Assembly (NCBI RefSeq): GCF_900109995.1
Contig: NZ_FOCB01000003.1
Span: 404,326 to 468,325, forward strand
Direction: 5' to 3'
Source of the DNA: Pseudomonas sp. ok272
GTDB lineage: Bacteria > Pseudomonadota > Gammaproteobacteria > Pseudomonadales > Pseudomonadaceae
Length of the DNA: 64,000 nucleotides
The notes below the pieces were generated by a model that ran no database searches, was not told where the DNA came from, and saw nothing but the letters and a program-made list of their open reading frames with translations. A program made the position numbers and the translations under genes. The stretch's first letter is position 1, and every line of letters begins with the position of its first letter. Shown piece after piece: positions 44,476-53,564 of the stretch.

Positions 44476-45852
44476 TCACTGTTTGCGCCGCAACCGCCAA
44501 CCCAGTCCACCCAACACCATCACCCCGAACACCGCCCCCAACAGCCACAGCACCTGGTCATCCCCCAGCAATGGCTTTTCGATACGCACATACCCCGGCT
44601 GTGCCAGCAGCTCATGCAGCGCCAGGTTGGCGTGTTCCAGGGTGACCGCCTGCAGGCGCCTGGCCGGGTCGTCGAAGCGGCCGTCCTCGAAGTCGCCCAG
44701 GGCACTCCAGTAGTAATCGGCCAGTGCGCTGTTACCTTGCACGGCCCAGGCCTGGCGGGCGATGGCGGCCTGCTTGAGCCGCGCGAAGCTGGCCGGGTCG
44801 AGGCCGTTCTTCAGCAGATCGGCCTTGAGCTGGTCGAGCACCTGGCGTGCCTGGTCCAGGTCCTCGCGCTCAAGGTCGGCATTCAGGCTGAGCAACCCCA
44901 CGCCACCGAACACCTCGCGCTCGGCCCACGGCCCGTACGACAGGCCGTGCGCCAGGCGTAACTGGCGGTACAGCGCCCAGTCGAGGTAGTCCTTGAGCAA
45001 ATCGAACGTCTCGTCGTACTGCTCGTCCAGAACGGGCTCGGGGAACAGCCAATGCAGCTTGGCGCCGTTACCGACCCAACCGTGGATCAGGCTGCGTTCG
45101 ACCGCCGCGGGGTGCTGGATGCCGGGCAGGGGCCGGTGCTCGCTCGGGTCAATCGCCTTGAGGTCGCCATAGGTGCGCTCCAGGTAGGCGGGCAGCAGGC
45201 GATCCAGGCCGCCGACGATGATCAGTGTCATGTTGTTCGGCGCATACCAGTCCTCGCGCACCTGGTCCAACTGCTCGCGGCTCAGGTGCCGGGCCTCGGC
45301 CCGTTGCGCGCACTTGAGGCCCAGTTCCACGGCCAGTTGCTTGCTGGCGGTGTGGCCCAGGTCCTGGCGGTCGAGCCAGCGTTGCAGGTGGGAGTAATGG
45401 CCGCCCTCCTCGCGCTCCACCACCTGCTTGGCCGCGTGGATGGCGTTGGCGTCGAAGCGGGTTTGGGTGAGGATCGCCAGCAACAGGTCGAGGACCTTGC
45501 GTTGGTTGCGCGCCGGGGCTTCGATGACGAAGGTGGTATCGGCGTTGCCGGTAAAGGCATTCCACTCGCCACCCAGCGCCTGCATGCGTTCCTCCAGGGC
45601 GCCCTCGCCAGTGCCATCGATCCCGCTGAACAGCAAGTGCTCAAGCAGGTGCGGCAGTTCTTTGTCGGCACAGGCGAAGTCGTCCAGGCCCACGCCCACC
45701 ACCAGGCGAATCGCCACGTGATCGCGGTCGGCGGTGGGCTTGAGCAGCACTTGCAGGCCGTTGGGCAGCACATAACCTTCGACCTGGAAGCGGTCCACGG
45801 CCAATACGGGAAGTGAGCCGAGCAGCAGACAGGCGAACAACAGACAACGCAT
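44476..45852 (-). CDS. M16 family zinc metallopeptidase
   Basis: This 458-residue secreted peptidase of the pitrilysin/insulinase family has a signal peptide (MRCLLFACLLLGSLPVLA) and the inverted zinc motif HLLEH (His68, Glu71, His72), with a downstream Glu in VVEREEGGHYS. A second M16 domain (about 200-400) contains HGLSYGPWAE. A C-terminal hydrophobic helix (about 430-452) anchors it to the membrane. Its substrate is unknown. REP doublets flank both ends. Confidence 0.93.
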   Translation of the reverse strand: MRCLLFACLLLGSLPVLAVDRFQVEGYVLPNGLQVLLKPTADRDHVAIRLVVGVGLDDFACADKELPHLLEHLLFSGIDGTGEGALEERMQALGGEWNAFTGNADTTFVIEAPARNQRKVLDLLLAILTQTRFDANAIHAAKQVVEREEGGHYSHLQRWLDRQDLGHTASKQLAVELGLKCAQRAEARHLSREQLDQVREDWYAPNNMTLIIVGGLDRLLPAYLERTYGDLKAIDPSEHRPLPGIQHPAAVERSLIHGWVGNGAKLHWLFPEPVLDEQYDETFDLLKDYLDWALYRQLRLAHGLSYGPWAEREVFGGVGLLSLNADLEREDLDQARQVLDQLKADLLKNGLDPASFARLKQAAIARQAWAVQGNSALADYYWSALGDFEDGRFDDPARRLQAVTLEHANLALHELLAQPGYVRIEKPLLGDDQVLWLLGAVFGVMVLGGLGWRLRRKQ

Positions 45853-45898
45853 AACAAGCTTCCGTACAGCGGTTGGGAGATCCTTGTTGCCTGTCAGG

Positions 45899-45971
45899 CC
45901 GCCATCGCGGGCAGGCTCGTTCCCACAAGGATCACCGTAAGCCTGTGGGAGCGAGCCTGCTCGCGATGGCC
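45899..45971. repeat. REP inverted pair
   Basis: CGCGGGCAGGCTCGTTCCCACA and TGTGGGAGCGAGCCTGCTCGCG lie tail to tail, between the M16 peptidase and the Na/Pi cotransporter gene. Confidence 0.88.
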
Positions 45972-46018
45972 GTTTGAAGGCACCGAGACAGCAACTGACA
46001 GACCGCCATCCTATACGT

Positions 46019-47677
46019 TCACGGCGAATGGGTAATGTCCGTGACCTCTTCGCTGGGCAGTGCGCCGGTTTCGGTGCTCTCCAGGACCACGTAGGCACTG
46101 CCGCAGAACAGCGAATTCAAGCGCTGCATGTCGGCGATCAGTTCCAGGTGCAACGAGCTGGTTTCCAGGCTCTGCACGATCTTGCGCTGCAAGCGGCTGA
46201 CGTGGGCGTGGGCCAGGCGGCGCTCCTGGGCGCGGAAGCGGCGCTTCTCGCGCAGCAACTGCCGGGCGCTTTCCCGGTCGCCGCTGAGGAACACCGACAA
46301 CCCCAGGCGCAGGTTGGCGATCAACTGGTGGTGCAGGCCGGCCAGCTCTTCCAGGCCGGCTTCGGAAAACGCACGCCGTTGCGAGGTTTTCTGTTGCTGG
46401 ACCTTGCGCAGCATGCGTTCGATCAGGTCGCCGGCCAGCTTCAGGTTGATCGCCAGCTCGATGATCTCTGCCCAGCGCCGGCTGTCCTGCTCGCCGAGGT
46501 CCTCGCGCGGCATCTGTGCCAAGTACAACTTGATCGCACTGTAGAGGGCTTCGACGTCATCGCTCAGGCGACGCATCTCCAGGGTGACGGCGGTCTGCTT
46601 GCCGCGCAGCACGTCGAGCATGGCTTCGAGCATGTTGTCGATCAGGTCGCCAATGCGCAGGGTTTCCCGGGCCGCATTGGCCAGCGCCAGGCTTGGCGTC
46701 TCCAGGGCCGTGGGGTCCAGGTGCCGGGATCTGGCGCGACCATTGGGGTCGGGGCGCTCGGGCAGCAACCAGGCGCACAAGCGGGCCATCGGGCCAACCG
46801 TGGGCAGCAGCACCAGGCAGCGGGCGGTGTTGTAGAGCAGGTGGAAACCAATCACCAGGCCCTGGGGGCTGTAGTCGAGGCTGTCCATCCAGTGCACCAG
46901 CGGGTCGAGTACCGGAATGATCAACAGCAGGCCGATCAGCTTGTACAGCAGGCTGCCCAGGGCCACTTGCCGACCGGCGGCGTTTTGCATGCTGGTGCTG
47001 AGGAACGCCAGCACGCCGCTGCCGATGTTGGCGCCGATCACCAGGCCGATGGCCACGGGCAGGCTGATGACGCCGGCGCCGGCGAGTGTCGCCGTGAGCA
47101 GGACGGCGGCCAGGCTGGAGTAGGAAATCATCGCGAACAACGCACCGATCAGGGCGTCGAGCAGGATGTCGCCAGTCAGTGAGGCAAACAGCACCTTGAC
47201 GCCCTGGGCGTGGGTGATCGGGGCGGCGGCTTCGACGATCAGTTGCAGCGCCAGGATGATCAGGCCCAGGCCGATGCCCACCCGTCCCAACTGGCCGGCG
47301 CGCGTCTGTTTGCGCGAGAGAAAGAAGATCACCCCAAGGAAGATCAGCAAGGGCGAGAGCCAGGACAGGTCCAGGGTCAGCACCCGCGCCATCAGCGCGG
47401 TACCGACGTCGGCACCGAGCATGGTCGCCAGTGCGGGTGTCAGCGCCATCAGCCCCTGGCCGACGAACGAGGTCACCAGCATCGCCGTGGCGTTGCTGCT
47501 CTGGACCATCGCGGTGACCAGGATCCCGGCCACGAACGCCAGCCAGCGCTTGGACATGTTGCGCCCAATGACGTGGCGCAAGTTGGAGCCGTAGACCCGC
47601 AGGATGCCGGTTCGGACGATGTGCGTGCCCCAGATCAACAGGGCGACGGCAGACAGTAAATTGAGCAGGGTCAGCAT
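46019..47677 (-). CDS. Na/Pi cotransporter family protein (PNaS/NptA-like)
   Basis: This 552-residue protein has a paired membrane region (about 1-300) with QSSNATAMLVTSFVGQGL and ISYSSLAAVLLTATLAGAGV repeats of the Na/Pi-cotransporter family. A cytoplasmic C-terminal PhoU-like helical domain (about 340-530) follows. It may move phosphate or regulate its export. ATG 47677 (MLTLLNLLSAV) begins the first helix. Confidence 0.9.
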   Translation of the reverse strand: MLTLLNLLSAVALLIWGTHIVRTGILRVYGSNLRHVIGRNMSKRWLAFVAGILVTAMVQSSNATAMLVTSFVGQGLMALTPALATMLGADVGTALMARVLTLDLSWLSPLLIFLGVIFFLSRKQTRAGQLGRVGIGLGLIILALQLIVEAAAPITHAQGVKVLFASLTGDILLDALIGALFAMISYSSLAAVLLTATLAGAGVISLPVAIGLVIGANIGSGVLAFLSTSMQNAAGRQVALGSLLYKLIGLLLIIPVLDPLVHWMDSLDYSPQGLVIGFHLLYNTARCLVLLPTVGPMARLCAWLLPERPDPNGRARSRHLDPTALETPSLALANAARETLRIGDLIDNMLEAMLDVLRGKQTAVTLEMRRLSDDVEALYSAIKLYLAQMPREDLGEQDSRRWAEIIELAINLKLAGDLIERMLRKVQQQKTSQRRAFSEAGLEELAGLHHQLIANLRLGLSVFLSGDRESARQLLREKRRFRAQERRLAHAHVSRLQRKIVQSLETSSLHLELIADMQRLNSLFCGSAYVVLESTETGALPSEEVTDITHSP

Positions 47678-47845
47678 AGTGGGCCCCCTGGATGAATAGC
47701 ACCCCAATGGGGCAAGTTCGACGGTACCGCTCGTTCTACGTTGTGTACTTAAGCTTTAGTCGTCTAACGGGCTGGGCGCCAGCATTGCATAGCTAAAGTC
47801 TGGATTGAAACAAAAGTGTCATGAAAACAGCTTCATGCAGGCGTG

Positions 47846-47868
47846 AAAAAGGGGCCCGAAGGCCCCTC
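47846..47868 (-). terminator. Rho-independent terminator after the TerC gene
   Basis: On the minus strand GGGGCC, TTCG loop, GGCCCC, then TTTTT; a strong tetraloop terminator 24 bp after the TerC stop. Confidence 0.92.
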
Positions 47869-47891
47869 TGTGCAAACGGCTATCCCTCGGC

Positions 47892-48662
47892 TTACTGGCC
47901 CGGGATGTCCTTGCGCAGTTTGACGGCGTCGTGTTCCTGGTTCTTTTTCTTCGCATTCGCGGCGCGCATCTTGATGTTGAATGCCTCCACCGCCAGCGAG
48001 AACGCCATCGCAAAGTAGACGTAGCCTTTTGGCACATGCACTTCGAAGGCTTCGGCGATCAGCACGGTACCCACCACCAGCAGGAACGACAGCGCGAGCA
48101 TCTTCAGCGACGGGTGCTTGTCGATGAACTCGCTGATGGTGCCGGCTGCGAGCATCATCACCAGGACGGCGACGACAATGGCCGCGACCATGACCGGGAC
48201 ATGGGAGACCATGCCGACGGCGGTGATCACCGAGTCCAGGGAGAACACGATGTCGATGATCGCGATCTGGACGATGGTGTAGATGAAGCTGCCGCCCTTG
48301 CCGGTCGGGGTGTCGTGGGTTTCGTCTTCGCCTTCCAGCGCGTGGTACATCTCCTGGGAGCTTTTCCACAGCAGGAACAGGCCACCGAAGAACAGGATCA
48401 GGTCGCGTCCGGAGATACCCTGGCCGAACACTTCGAACAAGTCGGCGGTCAGTTGCATGACCCAGGTGATCGACAGCAGCAACAGGATTCGGGTGACCAT
48501 GGCCAGCGCCAGGCCGAAAATCCGGGTGCGCGCCTGCATATGCTTGGGCATGCGGCTGACCAGGATCGAGATCATGATGATGTTGTCGATACCCAGAACG
48601 ATTTCCAGGGCCGTCAGTGTCAAGAAGGCAACCCAGATCTCAGGGTTGGTCAGCCATTCCAT
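47892..48662 (-). CDS. TerC family integral membrane protein
   Basis: This 256-residue membrane protein of the TerC/Alx family has about seven helices. Signature acidic intramembrane residues occur in LEIVLGIDNIIMISI and IIDIVFSLDSVITAVGMV. Relatives export metal ions (for example manganese) or affect tellurite resistance; the substrate here is unknown. It stands alone with a strong terminator. Confidence 0.92.
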   Translation of the reverse strand: MEWLTNPEIWVAFLTLTALEIVLGIDNIIMISILVSRMPKHMQARTRIFGLALAMVTRILLLLSITWVMQLTADLFEVFGQGISGRDLILFFGGLFLLWKSSQEMYHALEGEDETHDTPTGKGGSFIYTIVQIAIIDIVFSLDSVITAVGMVSHVPVMVAAIVVAVLVMMLAAGTISEFIDKHPSLKMLALSFLLVVGTVLIAEAFEVHVPKGYVYFAMAFSLAVEAFNIKMRAANAKKKNQEHDAVKLRKDIPGQ

Positions 48663-48749
48663 GTGTAGTCCTTGTGCGAGTGTGTTAAACCACGACGCCA
48701 GCGGCTTCAGGTGTCGAAGTCCAGCTGGCGGTGCGGTGAGTTGATACGG

Positions 48750-50057
48750 TTATAGAGTGCTGTATAGCGGAAAAATCCCCATCAGCAAGGCGGCGGCCAG
48801 TATGCACAGGCACACCAGGATGGCCCATTTTAGGGTGAAGCGCTGGTGATCGCCAAACTCGATTCCGGCCAATGCCACCAGCAGGTACGTCGAGGGAACC
48901 AGCGGGCTCAGCAAGTGTACGGGTTGGCCGACGATCGAGGCACGCGCCATTTCCACCGCAGTGATGCCGTAGTGGCTGGCGGCTTCGGCGAGAACCGGCA
49001 ATACGCCGTAATAAAATGCGTCGTTGGACATGAAGAACGTGAACGGCATGCTCACCAGCGCGGTGATCACGGCCAGGTACGGCCCGAGGAAGTCGGGGAT
49101 CACGGTCAACAGGCTCTTGGACATGGCGTCGACCATGCCGGTGCCGCTCAGGATGCCGGTGAAGATACCGGCCGCGAAGATCAGGCCGACCACCGACAAC
49201 ACGCTGCCGGCGTGAGCGGCAATGCGGTCTTTCTGCTGCTGCAGGCACGGGTAGTTGACGATCATCGCGATACTGAATGCCACCATGAACAGCACCGGCA
49301 ACGGCAGCAGCCCAGCGACCAGGGTGCACATCAGGACCAGGGTCAGGGCGCCGTTGAACCAGATCAGCTTCGGACGGCGGGCATCCGGGAACTGCGATAC
49401 GCTGATTTCGCTGTGGTCGATTTCATCGCCCATCAGGTGCAGTTCACCCAAGCGTGCGCGCTCACGTTTACCGTACATGTACGCAATCGCCAGGATCGCC
49501 AGCACGCCGGCGAACATCGCCGGGATCATCGGCACGAAGATGTCCGAGGGGTCGATATGCAGCGCACTGGCGGCGCGGGCAGTCGGACCGCCCCAGGGCG
49601 TCATGTTCATCACGCCACCGGCGAGGATGATCAGGCCGGCCATGATCCGCGGGCTCATGCCGATGCGGCTGTACAGCGGCAGCATGGCGGCCACGCAGAT
49701 CATGTAGGTGGTGGCGCCGTCACCGTCCAGGGACACCACCAGGGCCAGCACGGCGGTGCCGACGGAGATCTTCAGCGGGTCACCCTTGACCATCTTGAGG
49801 ATCTTGCGCACGGCCGGGTCGAACAGGCCGGAATCGATCATCAGGGCGAAATAGAGGATGGCGAACATCAGCATCACCCCGGTCGGGGCCAGCTTGGTGA
49901 TGCCGGCCAGCATCATCGGGCCGATCTCTGGCGCAAAGCCACCGAACAGGGCGAACAGGATCGGTACGATGATCAGGGCGATTAGCGCGGACAGGCGCTT
50001 GGTCATGATCAGGTACATGAACGTGATGACCATGGCAAAGCCAAGGAAAGTCAGCAT
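48750..50057 (-). CDS. CitMHS family citrate transporter
   Basis: This 435-residue transporter takes up citrate as a metal-citrate complex with protons. About 11-12 helices are visible. Family signatures: LDGDGATTYMICVAAMLPLY, GGVMNMTPWGGPTARAA and FFMSNDAFYYGVLPVLAE. GGAG precedes the ATG at 50057. P. aeruginosa has a citrate transporter at the equivalent location. Confidence 0.93.
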   Translation of the reverse strand: MLTFLGFAMVITFMYLIMTKRLSALIALIIVPILFALFGGFAPEIGPMMLAGITKLAPTGVMLMFAILYFALMIDSGLFDPAVRKILKMVKGDPLKISVGTAVLALVVSLDGDGATTYMICVAAMLPLYSRIGMSPRIMAGLIILAGGVMNMTPWGGPTARAASALHIDPSDIFVPMIPAMFAGVLAILAIAYMYGKRERARLGELHLMGDEIDHSEISVSQFPDARRPKLIWFNGALTLVLMCTLVAGLLPLPVLFMVAFSIAMIVNYPCLQQQKDRIAAHAGSVLSVVGLIFAAGIFTGILSGTGMVDAMSKSLLTVIPDFLGPYLAVITALVSMPFTFFMSNDAFYYGVLPVLAEAASHYGITAVEMARASIVGQPVHLLSPLVPSTYLLVALAGIEFGDHQRFTLKWAILVCLCILAAALLMGIFPLYSTL

Positions 50058-50542
50058 GGGGATACTCCAGGCGTAGCGCGGCTAGGGAAATGGCGAACCG
50101 GGTGGGGTCAGCGCAGGACGGGCAGCGCGAGGCGAACGGAAGGAGTCGAGGTAAACAGGCGGGTAGGAACGGACATCAGAATCACCATTGTTGTTGTTAA
50201 TTGGGCCGTGCGGGCGTTGTAGCGCGCACTGGCCAACCGGTCTATTGCCGGCAGTGGGGCGCGATCCTAATGGGCCAACCTTTCAGCCAGCTTTCGCCGG
50301 GTAACAGCAGGCGAGATGGGCGACACCGCTCGTCGGGGCCCAAAGTGCCGGTCAGCACGCACAAGACTGAGGATACGGCGCGTCGAAATGAGTGAACGGC
50401 ATACGGGCGGGTGTCATTGCGGGCAGCGGCAACGACATCCAGGTGGCGAGCGAGCGGTGGGTTAAGACAGTTGCTCCCACCCTGGTCCACGGTGAACACC
50501 CATCCCGTGTCAGGCCCGGATTCCAAGGAGCGAGGCTTGCTC
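50058..50542. other. Intergenic region with promoter of citrate transporter
   Basis: No credible gene. The first about 150 bp should carry the citrate-transporter promoter. A 19-bp sequence TAAGACAGTTGCTCCCACC at 50463-50481 recurs at 50818-50836. Degenerate REP-like pieces (GGAGCGAGGCTTGCTC) lie near 50,528. Confidence 0.6.
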
Positions 50543-50687
50543 TAATGCCAGTCAGTTAAGCGAAACCCGCGTGGGAGCGAGCCTGCTCGCGATAGCAGTA
50601 GGTCAGTCAACGGAGATGTTGGCTGTGTTGCCGTCTTCGCGAGCAGGCTCGCTCCCACAGGTTTGGCGCCTTAACTGACTGGCATTA
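50543..50687. mobile_element. REP doublet flanked by perfect 18-bp inverted repeats
   Basis: TAATGCCAGTCAGTTAAG (50543-50560) and its exact complement (50670-50687) bracket a REPIN-type pair (GTGGGAGCGAGCCTGCTCGCG at 50571 and CGCGAGCAGGCTCGCTCCCAC at 50638). The 145-bp unit has the look of a small non-autonomous transposable element (MITE-like). There is no coding sequence, and a target duplication is not obvious. Confidence 0.6.
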
Positions 50688-50845
50688 AGGCTTGCCCGCG
50701 AAGACGGTAAACCTGACGACATCGATGTTGAATGGGCTGGCCGGTTCGCGGGTAAGCCTCGCTCCTACGGGCTCAACCCAGATTCCTGCTCGCGATGGCG
50801 GTGACGAGCGGCATGGCTAAGACAGTTGCTCCCACCAGAGGGGGG
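50688..50845. repeat. Degenerate REP copies and a 19-bp direct repeat
   Basis: The segment holds decayed REP halves (GGTTCGCGGGTAAGCCTCGC and CCTGCTCGCGATGGCGGTG) and the second copy of TAAGACAGTTGCTCCCACC (50818-50836). It leads to the end of the metallopeptidase gene. Confidence 0.6.
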
Positions 50846-52807
50846 TTAAGGCAGCTCCAAGCCGCCAGAGGCCTTGTGCAGCGCCCGCAGGTGTTCGCCC
50901 AGTTGCTTGAGGTTGGCTTCGCTGGCGGCGATTTCCGCGGCCCGGCTGGGCTCCAGCAGTGCCCTGACCTCTTTGTCCAGATCCCCGGTCAGTGCCAGCA
51001 ACTTCTGCTGTCGGCTGCTGCTTTCCGACTCCAGGCGTTTCCACTCATTGGCCTGGGGCAAGCCGTAGCCGCCCTCATCGAGCAACTCCGCCGGACGACT
51101 CAGGAATCCACTGTTGGCCAGCAATTGCTGCAACGTCTGGTTGGCCTTGTCCATGCCGCCGTGCTCCAGCTCGCGGGCATCCAGGTAGCGCTGTTTCACT
51201 TCATTCTGGGCCAGCAGCAATTGCTGGCGGAAACTGGCCTGCTCCAGCAACAGCAATGCAGCACTGGTGCGCAGGTCAGCCTGGTCGAACCACGGGCGCC
51301 GTTCGGCAGCGGTGAGGGTCAGCCAATCCTCGACCTTGTCCTGCTTGATCGGCAGGTGTTTCTTCAGCACCTCGAACATCGCCTGGTAGCGGTCGCGGAA
51401 CGAGTCGAAGCGATAGCCCAGGCGCAAGGCTTCACGCGGGTCGTCCAGCACGCGGGTGTCGGCCAGCCCACGGGCCTTGAGCACTTCCAGCAAGCCATTG
51501 GGCATGATGCTGTCCAGGCCGATCAGTTGTGGATTGTCGCTGCCACTGCGCAACAGTTTCAGGCTTTCGACCGCGCAGTTGTTGGACAGGAAGAAGTAGG
51601 TGCCGTCGTAGCTCCAGTGCAGTTCGGCGGCGTGCTCGACGACTTCGTTGATTTCACTGCGCGACAGGATCAATGGCACCGAGGCCAGGCTGCGCAGCTC
51701 GGTCTTGGTGTATTCGTCGATGACTTGCGACAGCGGCAGCACGAACAGGCGCGAAGGGTATTTGCCGACCAGCCCGTCCCAGCTCGACAGCTGGACGTCA
51801 CCGACAAACGCGCGGTAGGACAACACTTGCGAGTACTCCAGGTCCAGCCGGCAGTCCGGCCCGCGGGGACGGCCGGGGGCACAGATCACCAGGCGCAACA
51901 TGCTGTGGCCCCAGCGGCTGACCAGGTTCTGGTTGGCCTCGGCCAGCAGGTAGTCGACGGCATACACGCGCTCCGGGTCGATCTGCCCCAGGGGTTGCTT
52001 GGCGAAGTCGTTGCCGGCGTTCAGGAAGGCATAGGAGGTGGCGCAGGTGTCCTTGGCGGCGGGGGCCCAGCCAAAGTGTTCCTGGTAGTAGCGGTACAGC
52101 GACGGACGGCGGCAGGCATAGCTCGGATCAAGGAGGAAATACTCCATGTTGACCGCGACGAACTCCTTGGGGCTGCTGATCTCGTAGAGGTCCGGGCTGC
52201 GGGCGATCTGTCGGTTGTGTTGCTCGCGCTCGCCCCGTCGCCCGACGTATTGCTGCCAGCCTGCCAGGTCCAGCAGGCGCGGGTCGTCGCTCAAGGTGAA
52301 GCGGCGCTCGGTCTGGCCCCGGCATTCATCGGGAATGCCCACCAGGCCGGTACTGTTCTTCTGGCGCGAGCAGCGCTGGATCAAGTGCCGCTCGGCACTG
52401 GGCCAGAGTCGCGCACGGTCATAGAGGTGGGTGAGTTCGTGCAGCACCGTGGCGAGCATCTCCCGGCGCACGGTGCCGTGGGGGCGATGGGTCTTCTGGG
52501 TGGCGGCGCTGCCGTCGGTCAGGCCGGCCAGCAGGTTGCGGTTGAGGTCCAACTGCGAGACCAGCGACGCTTGCCCGTAGGCATTGCTCGGCATCTGATC
52601 GGTCCAGCCGACATCGATGCGCCGGTCCAGTTGCTCGATGAAGTGCGGCGGCAGCGCCTGCATGGCTTCATCCAGCAGCGCCTGGCTGGCCTGCTGCTCT
52701 GCCGGGCTCAGGCCATCTGTCTTGAGGTGCAGCTGCAGGCTGGCCTGGACCGTGTTGCCGAGCAGCATGACGGTGGCGGCCAGCAGCCCGGCGACGAGTG
52801 CCTTCAC
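50846..52807 (-). CDS. Periplasmic zinc metallopeptidase with DUF4105 (Lnb-like) domain
   Basis: This 653-residue exported protein has a signal peptide (about 1-22) and an N-terminal metallopeptidase-like region with VLHELTHLYD: HExxH at His123, Glu124, His127. The likely third ligand is Glu215 or Glu222 (EFVAVNMEYF). A DUF4105 domain (about 280-480) has RWGHSMLRL (His301) and FLSNNCAVESL (Cys411), the Cys/His pair seen in NlpC-like Lnb N-terminal domains. The C-terminal 150 residues are helical. Two catalytic centres in one chain are unusual. The stop overlaps the next gene's frame. Confidence 0.85.
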   Translation of the reverse strand: MKALVAGLLAATVMLLGNTVQASLQLHLKTDGLSPAEQQASQALLDEAMQALPPHFIEQLDRRIDVGWTDQMPSNAYGQASLVSQLDLNRNLLAGLTDGSAATQKTHRPHGTVRREMLATVLHELTHLYDRARLWPSAERHLIQRCSRQKNSTGLVGIPDECRGQTERRFTLSDDPRLLDLAGWQQYVGRRGEREQHNRQIARSPDLYEISSPKEFVAVNMEYFLLDPSYACRRPSLYRYYQEHFGWAPAAKDTCATSYAFLNAGNDFAKQPLGQIDPERVYAVDYLLAEANQNLVSRWGHSMLRLVICAPGRPRGPDCRLDLEYSQVLSYRAFVGDVQLSSWDGLVGKYPSRLFVLPLSQVIDEYTKTELRSLASVPLILSRSEINEVVEHAAELHWSYDGTYFFLSNNCAVESLKLLRSGSDNPQLIGLDSIMPNGLLEVLKARGLADTRVLDDPREALRLGYRFDSFRDRYQAMFEVLKKHLPIKQDKVEDWLTLTAAERRPWFDQADLRTSAALLLLEQASFRQQLLLAQNEVKQRYLDARELEHGGMDKANQTLQQLLANSGFLSRPAELLDEGGYGLPQANEWKRLESESSSRQQKLLALTGDLDKEVRALLEPSRAAEIAASEANLKQLGEHLRALHKASGGLELP

Positions 52808-53124
52808 AGTGCGAGGATGGCTTCGGCGAGTACCTGGTCGCTGGCATCACGCGCCTCTGGCACACGGCTGCGCAAGGTGTCGAACGCGGCTTCCAGATGA
52901 GCACCCCGAATATCCCCGTTGGTGGCGACGTAGCTGGCGGCGTCGTCCTGGGCCTCGCGGATGACTTTCAGGTCGCGGATCGAGGTGGTGGTGTCGGAAG
53001 TAAAGTCCAGGGTGCGCTGGGAGGCGCGAATGATCATGTTACTGGTGGCTACCAGGGTATGAGCCTGGGCCACGTCGGCCAACAACAATAGGCCAAGGGT
53101 GGCAGCAATCAGCGGGCTACGCAT
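52804..53124 (-). CDS. DUF2388 family periplasmic protein (copy 1)
   Basis: This 106-residue secreted protein has a signal peptide (LLLLADVAQA-HTLV). The small helical domain contains the family core DAASYVATNGDIRGAHLEAAFDTLR and ends ILAL. Its function is unknown. The CGGAGTCG ribosome site supports ATG 53124. It overlaps the metallopeptidase start by 4 bp, so the two are co-translated. Confidence 0.88.
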   Translation of the reverse strand: MRSPLIAATLGLLLLADVAQAHTLVATSNMIIRASQRTLDFTSDTTTSIRDLKVIREAQDDAASYVATNGDIRGAHLEAAFDTLRSRVPEARDASDQVLAEAILAL

Positions 53125-53142
53125 GGAACGACTCCGGAAGAA

Positions 53143-53460
53143 CTAGGGAAATGGTTGGACGAGAATTGCCTGTGCCAGTTCAAGGTCGCTGGCATGAAGT
53201 TTTGACTGGGTCTGGCGCAGATGATTCAGGGCAGACTCCAGGCGGGCTCCTCGCAGGCGGCCGTCACTGGCGATAAAGGCAGCCGCATCATCGTGCGCGG
53301 CGAGCAGCAGTTTATGGTCGACGGGCGCGCGGGTCACCATGCTTGTTGCATAAACGGTGGCGACAGCGTTCTGCGTGGTCAGGTCCAGGGCGTTGGCCGG
53401 GAGTGTCCAGCAGGCGATGAAAAAGAACGGGACGATCAGAGCGCTTGAAGGGGAAACCAT
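53143..53460 (-). CDS. DUF2388 family periplasmic protein (copy 2)
   Basis: This 105-residue paralogue has a signal peptide (FFFIACWTLPANA-LDLT) and the core DAAAFIASDGRLRGARLESALNHLR. ATG 53460 (MVSPSSALIV) is preferred to a TTG at 53478. It lies 18 bp before copy 1 in the same direction. The function is unknown. Confidence 0.85.
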   Translation of the reverse strand: MVSPSSALIVPFFFIACWTLPANALDLTTQNAVATVYATSMVTRAPVDHKLLLAAHDDAAAFIASDGRLRGARLESALNHLRQTQSKLHASDLELAQAILVQPFP

Positions 53461-53564
53461 GGGACTCGACAGCGGCAAGTGAGCGCCAAGGCTAGCCTAA
53501 TGCCCGACGCAGAGCCAGCGCCGGGGATTTGGGGTCAGCCTTGCCGACCCCCGTAGTGCTGCAC

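Noticed and set aside
50201..50526. Short frames in the REP-rich region
   Set aside because: No ribosome site or family resemblance, and they overlap repeat sequence.
6285..50660. Repeated palindromes as a possible CRISPR array
   Set aside because: They are REP pairs scattered between genes without regular spacing or unique spacers.
50795..52900. 701-codon open frame antisense to the metallopeptidase
   Set aside because: Composition artefact opposite a gene with a clear signal peptide and HExxH motif.
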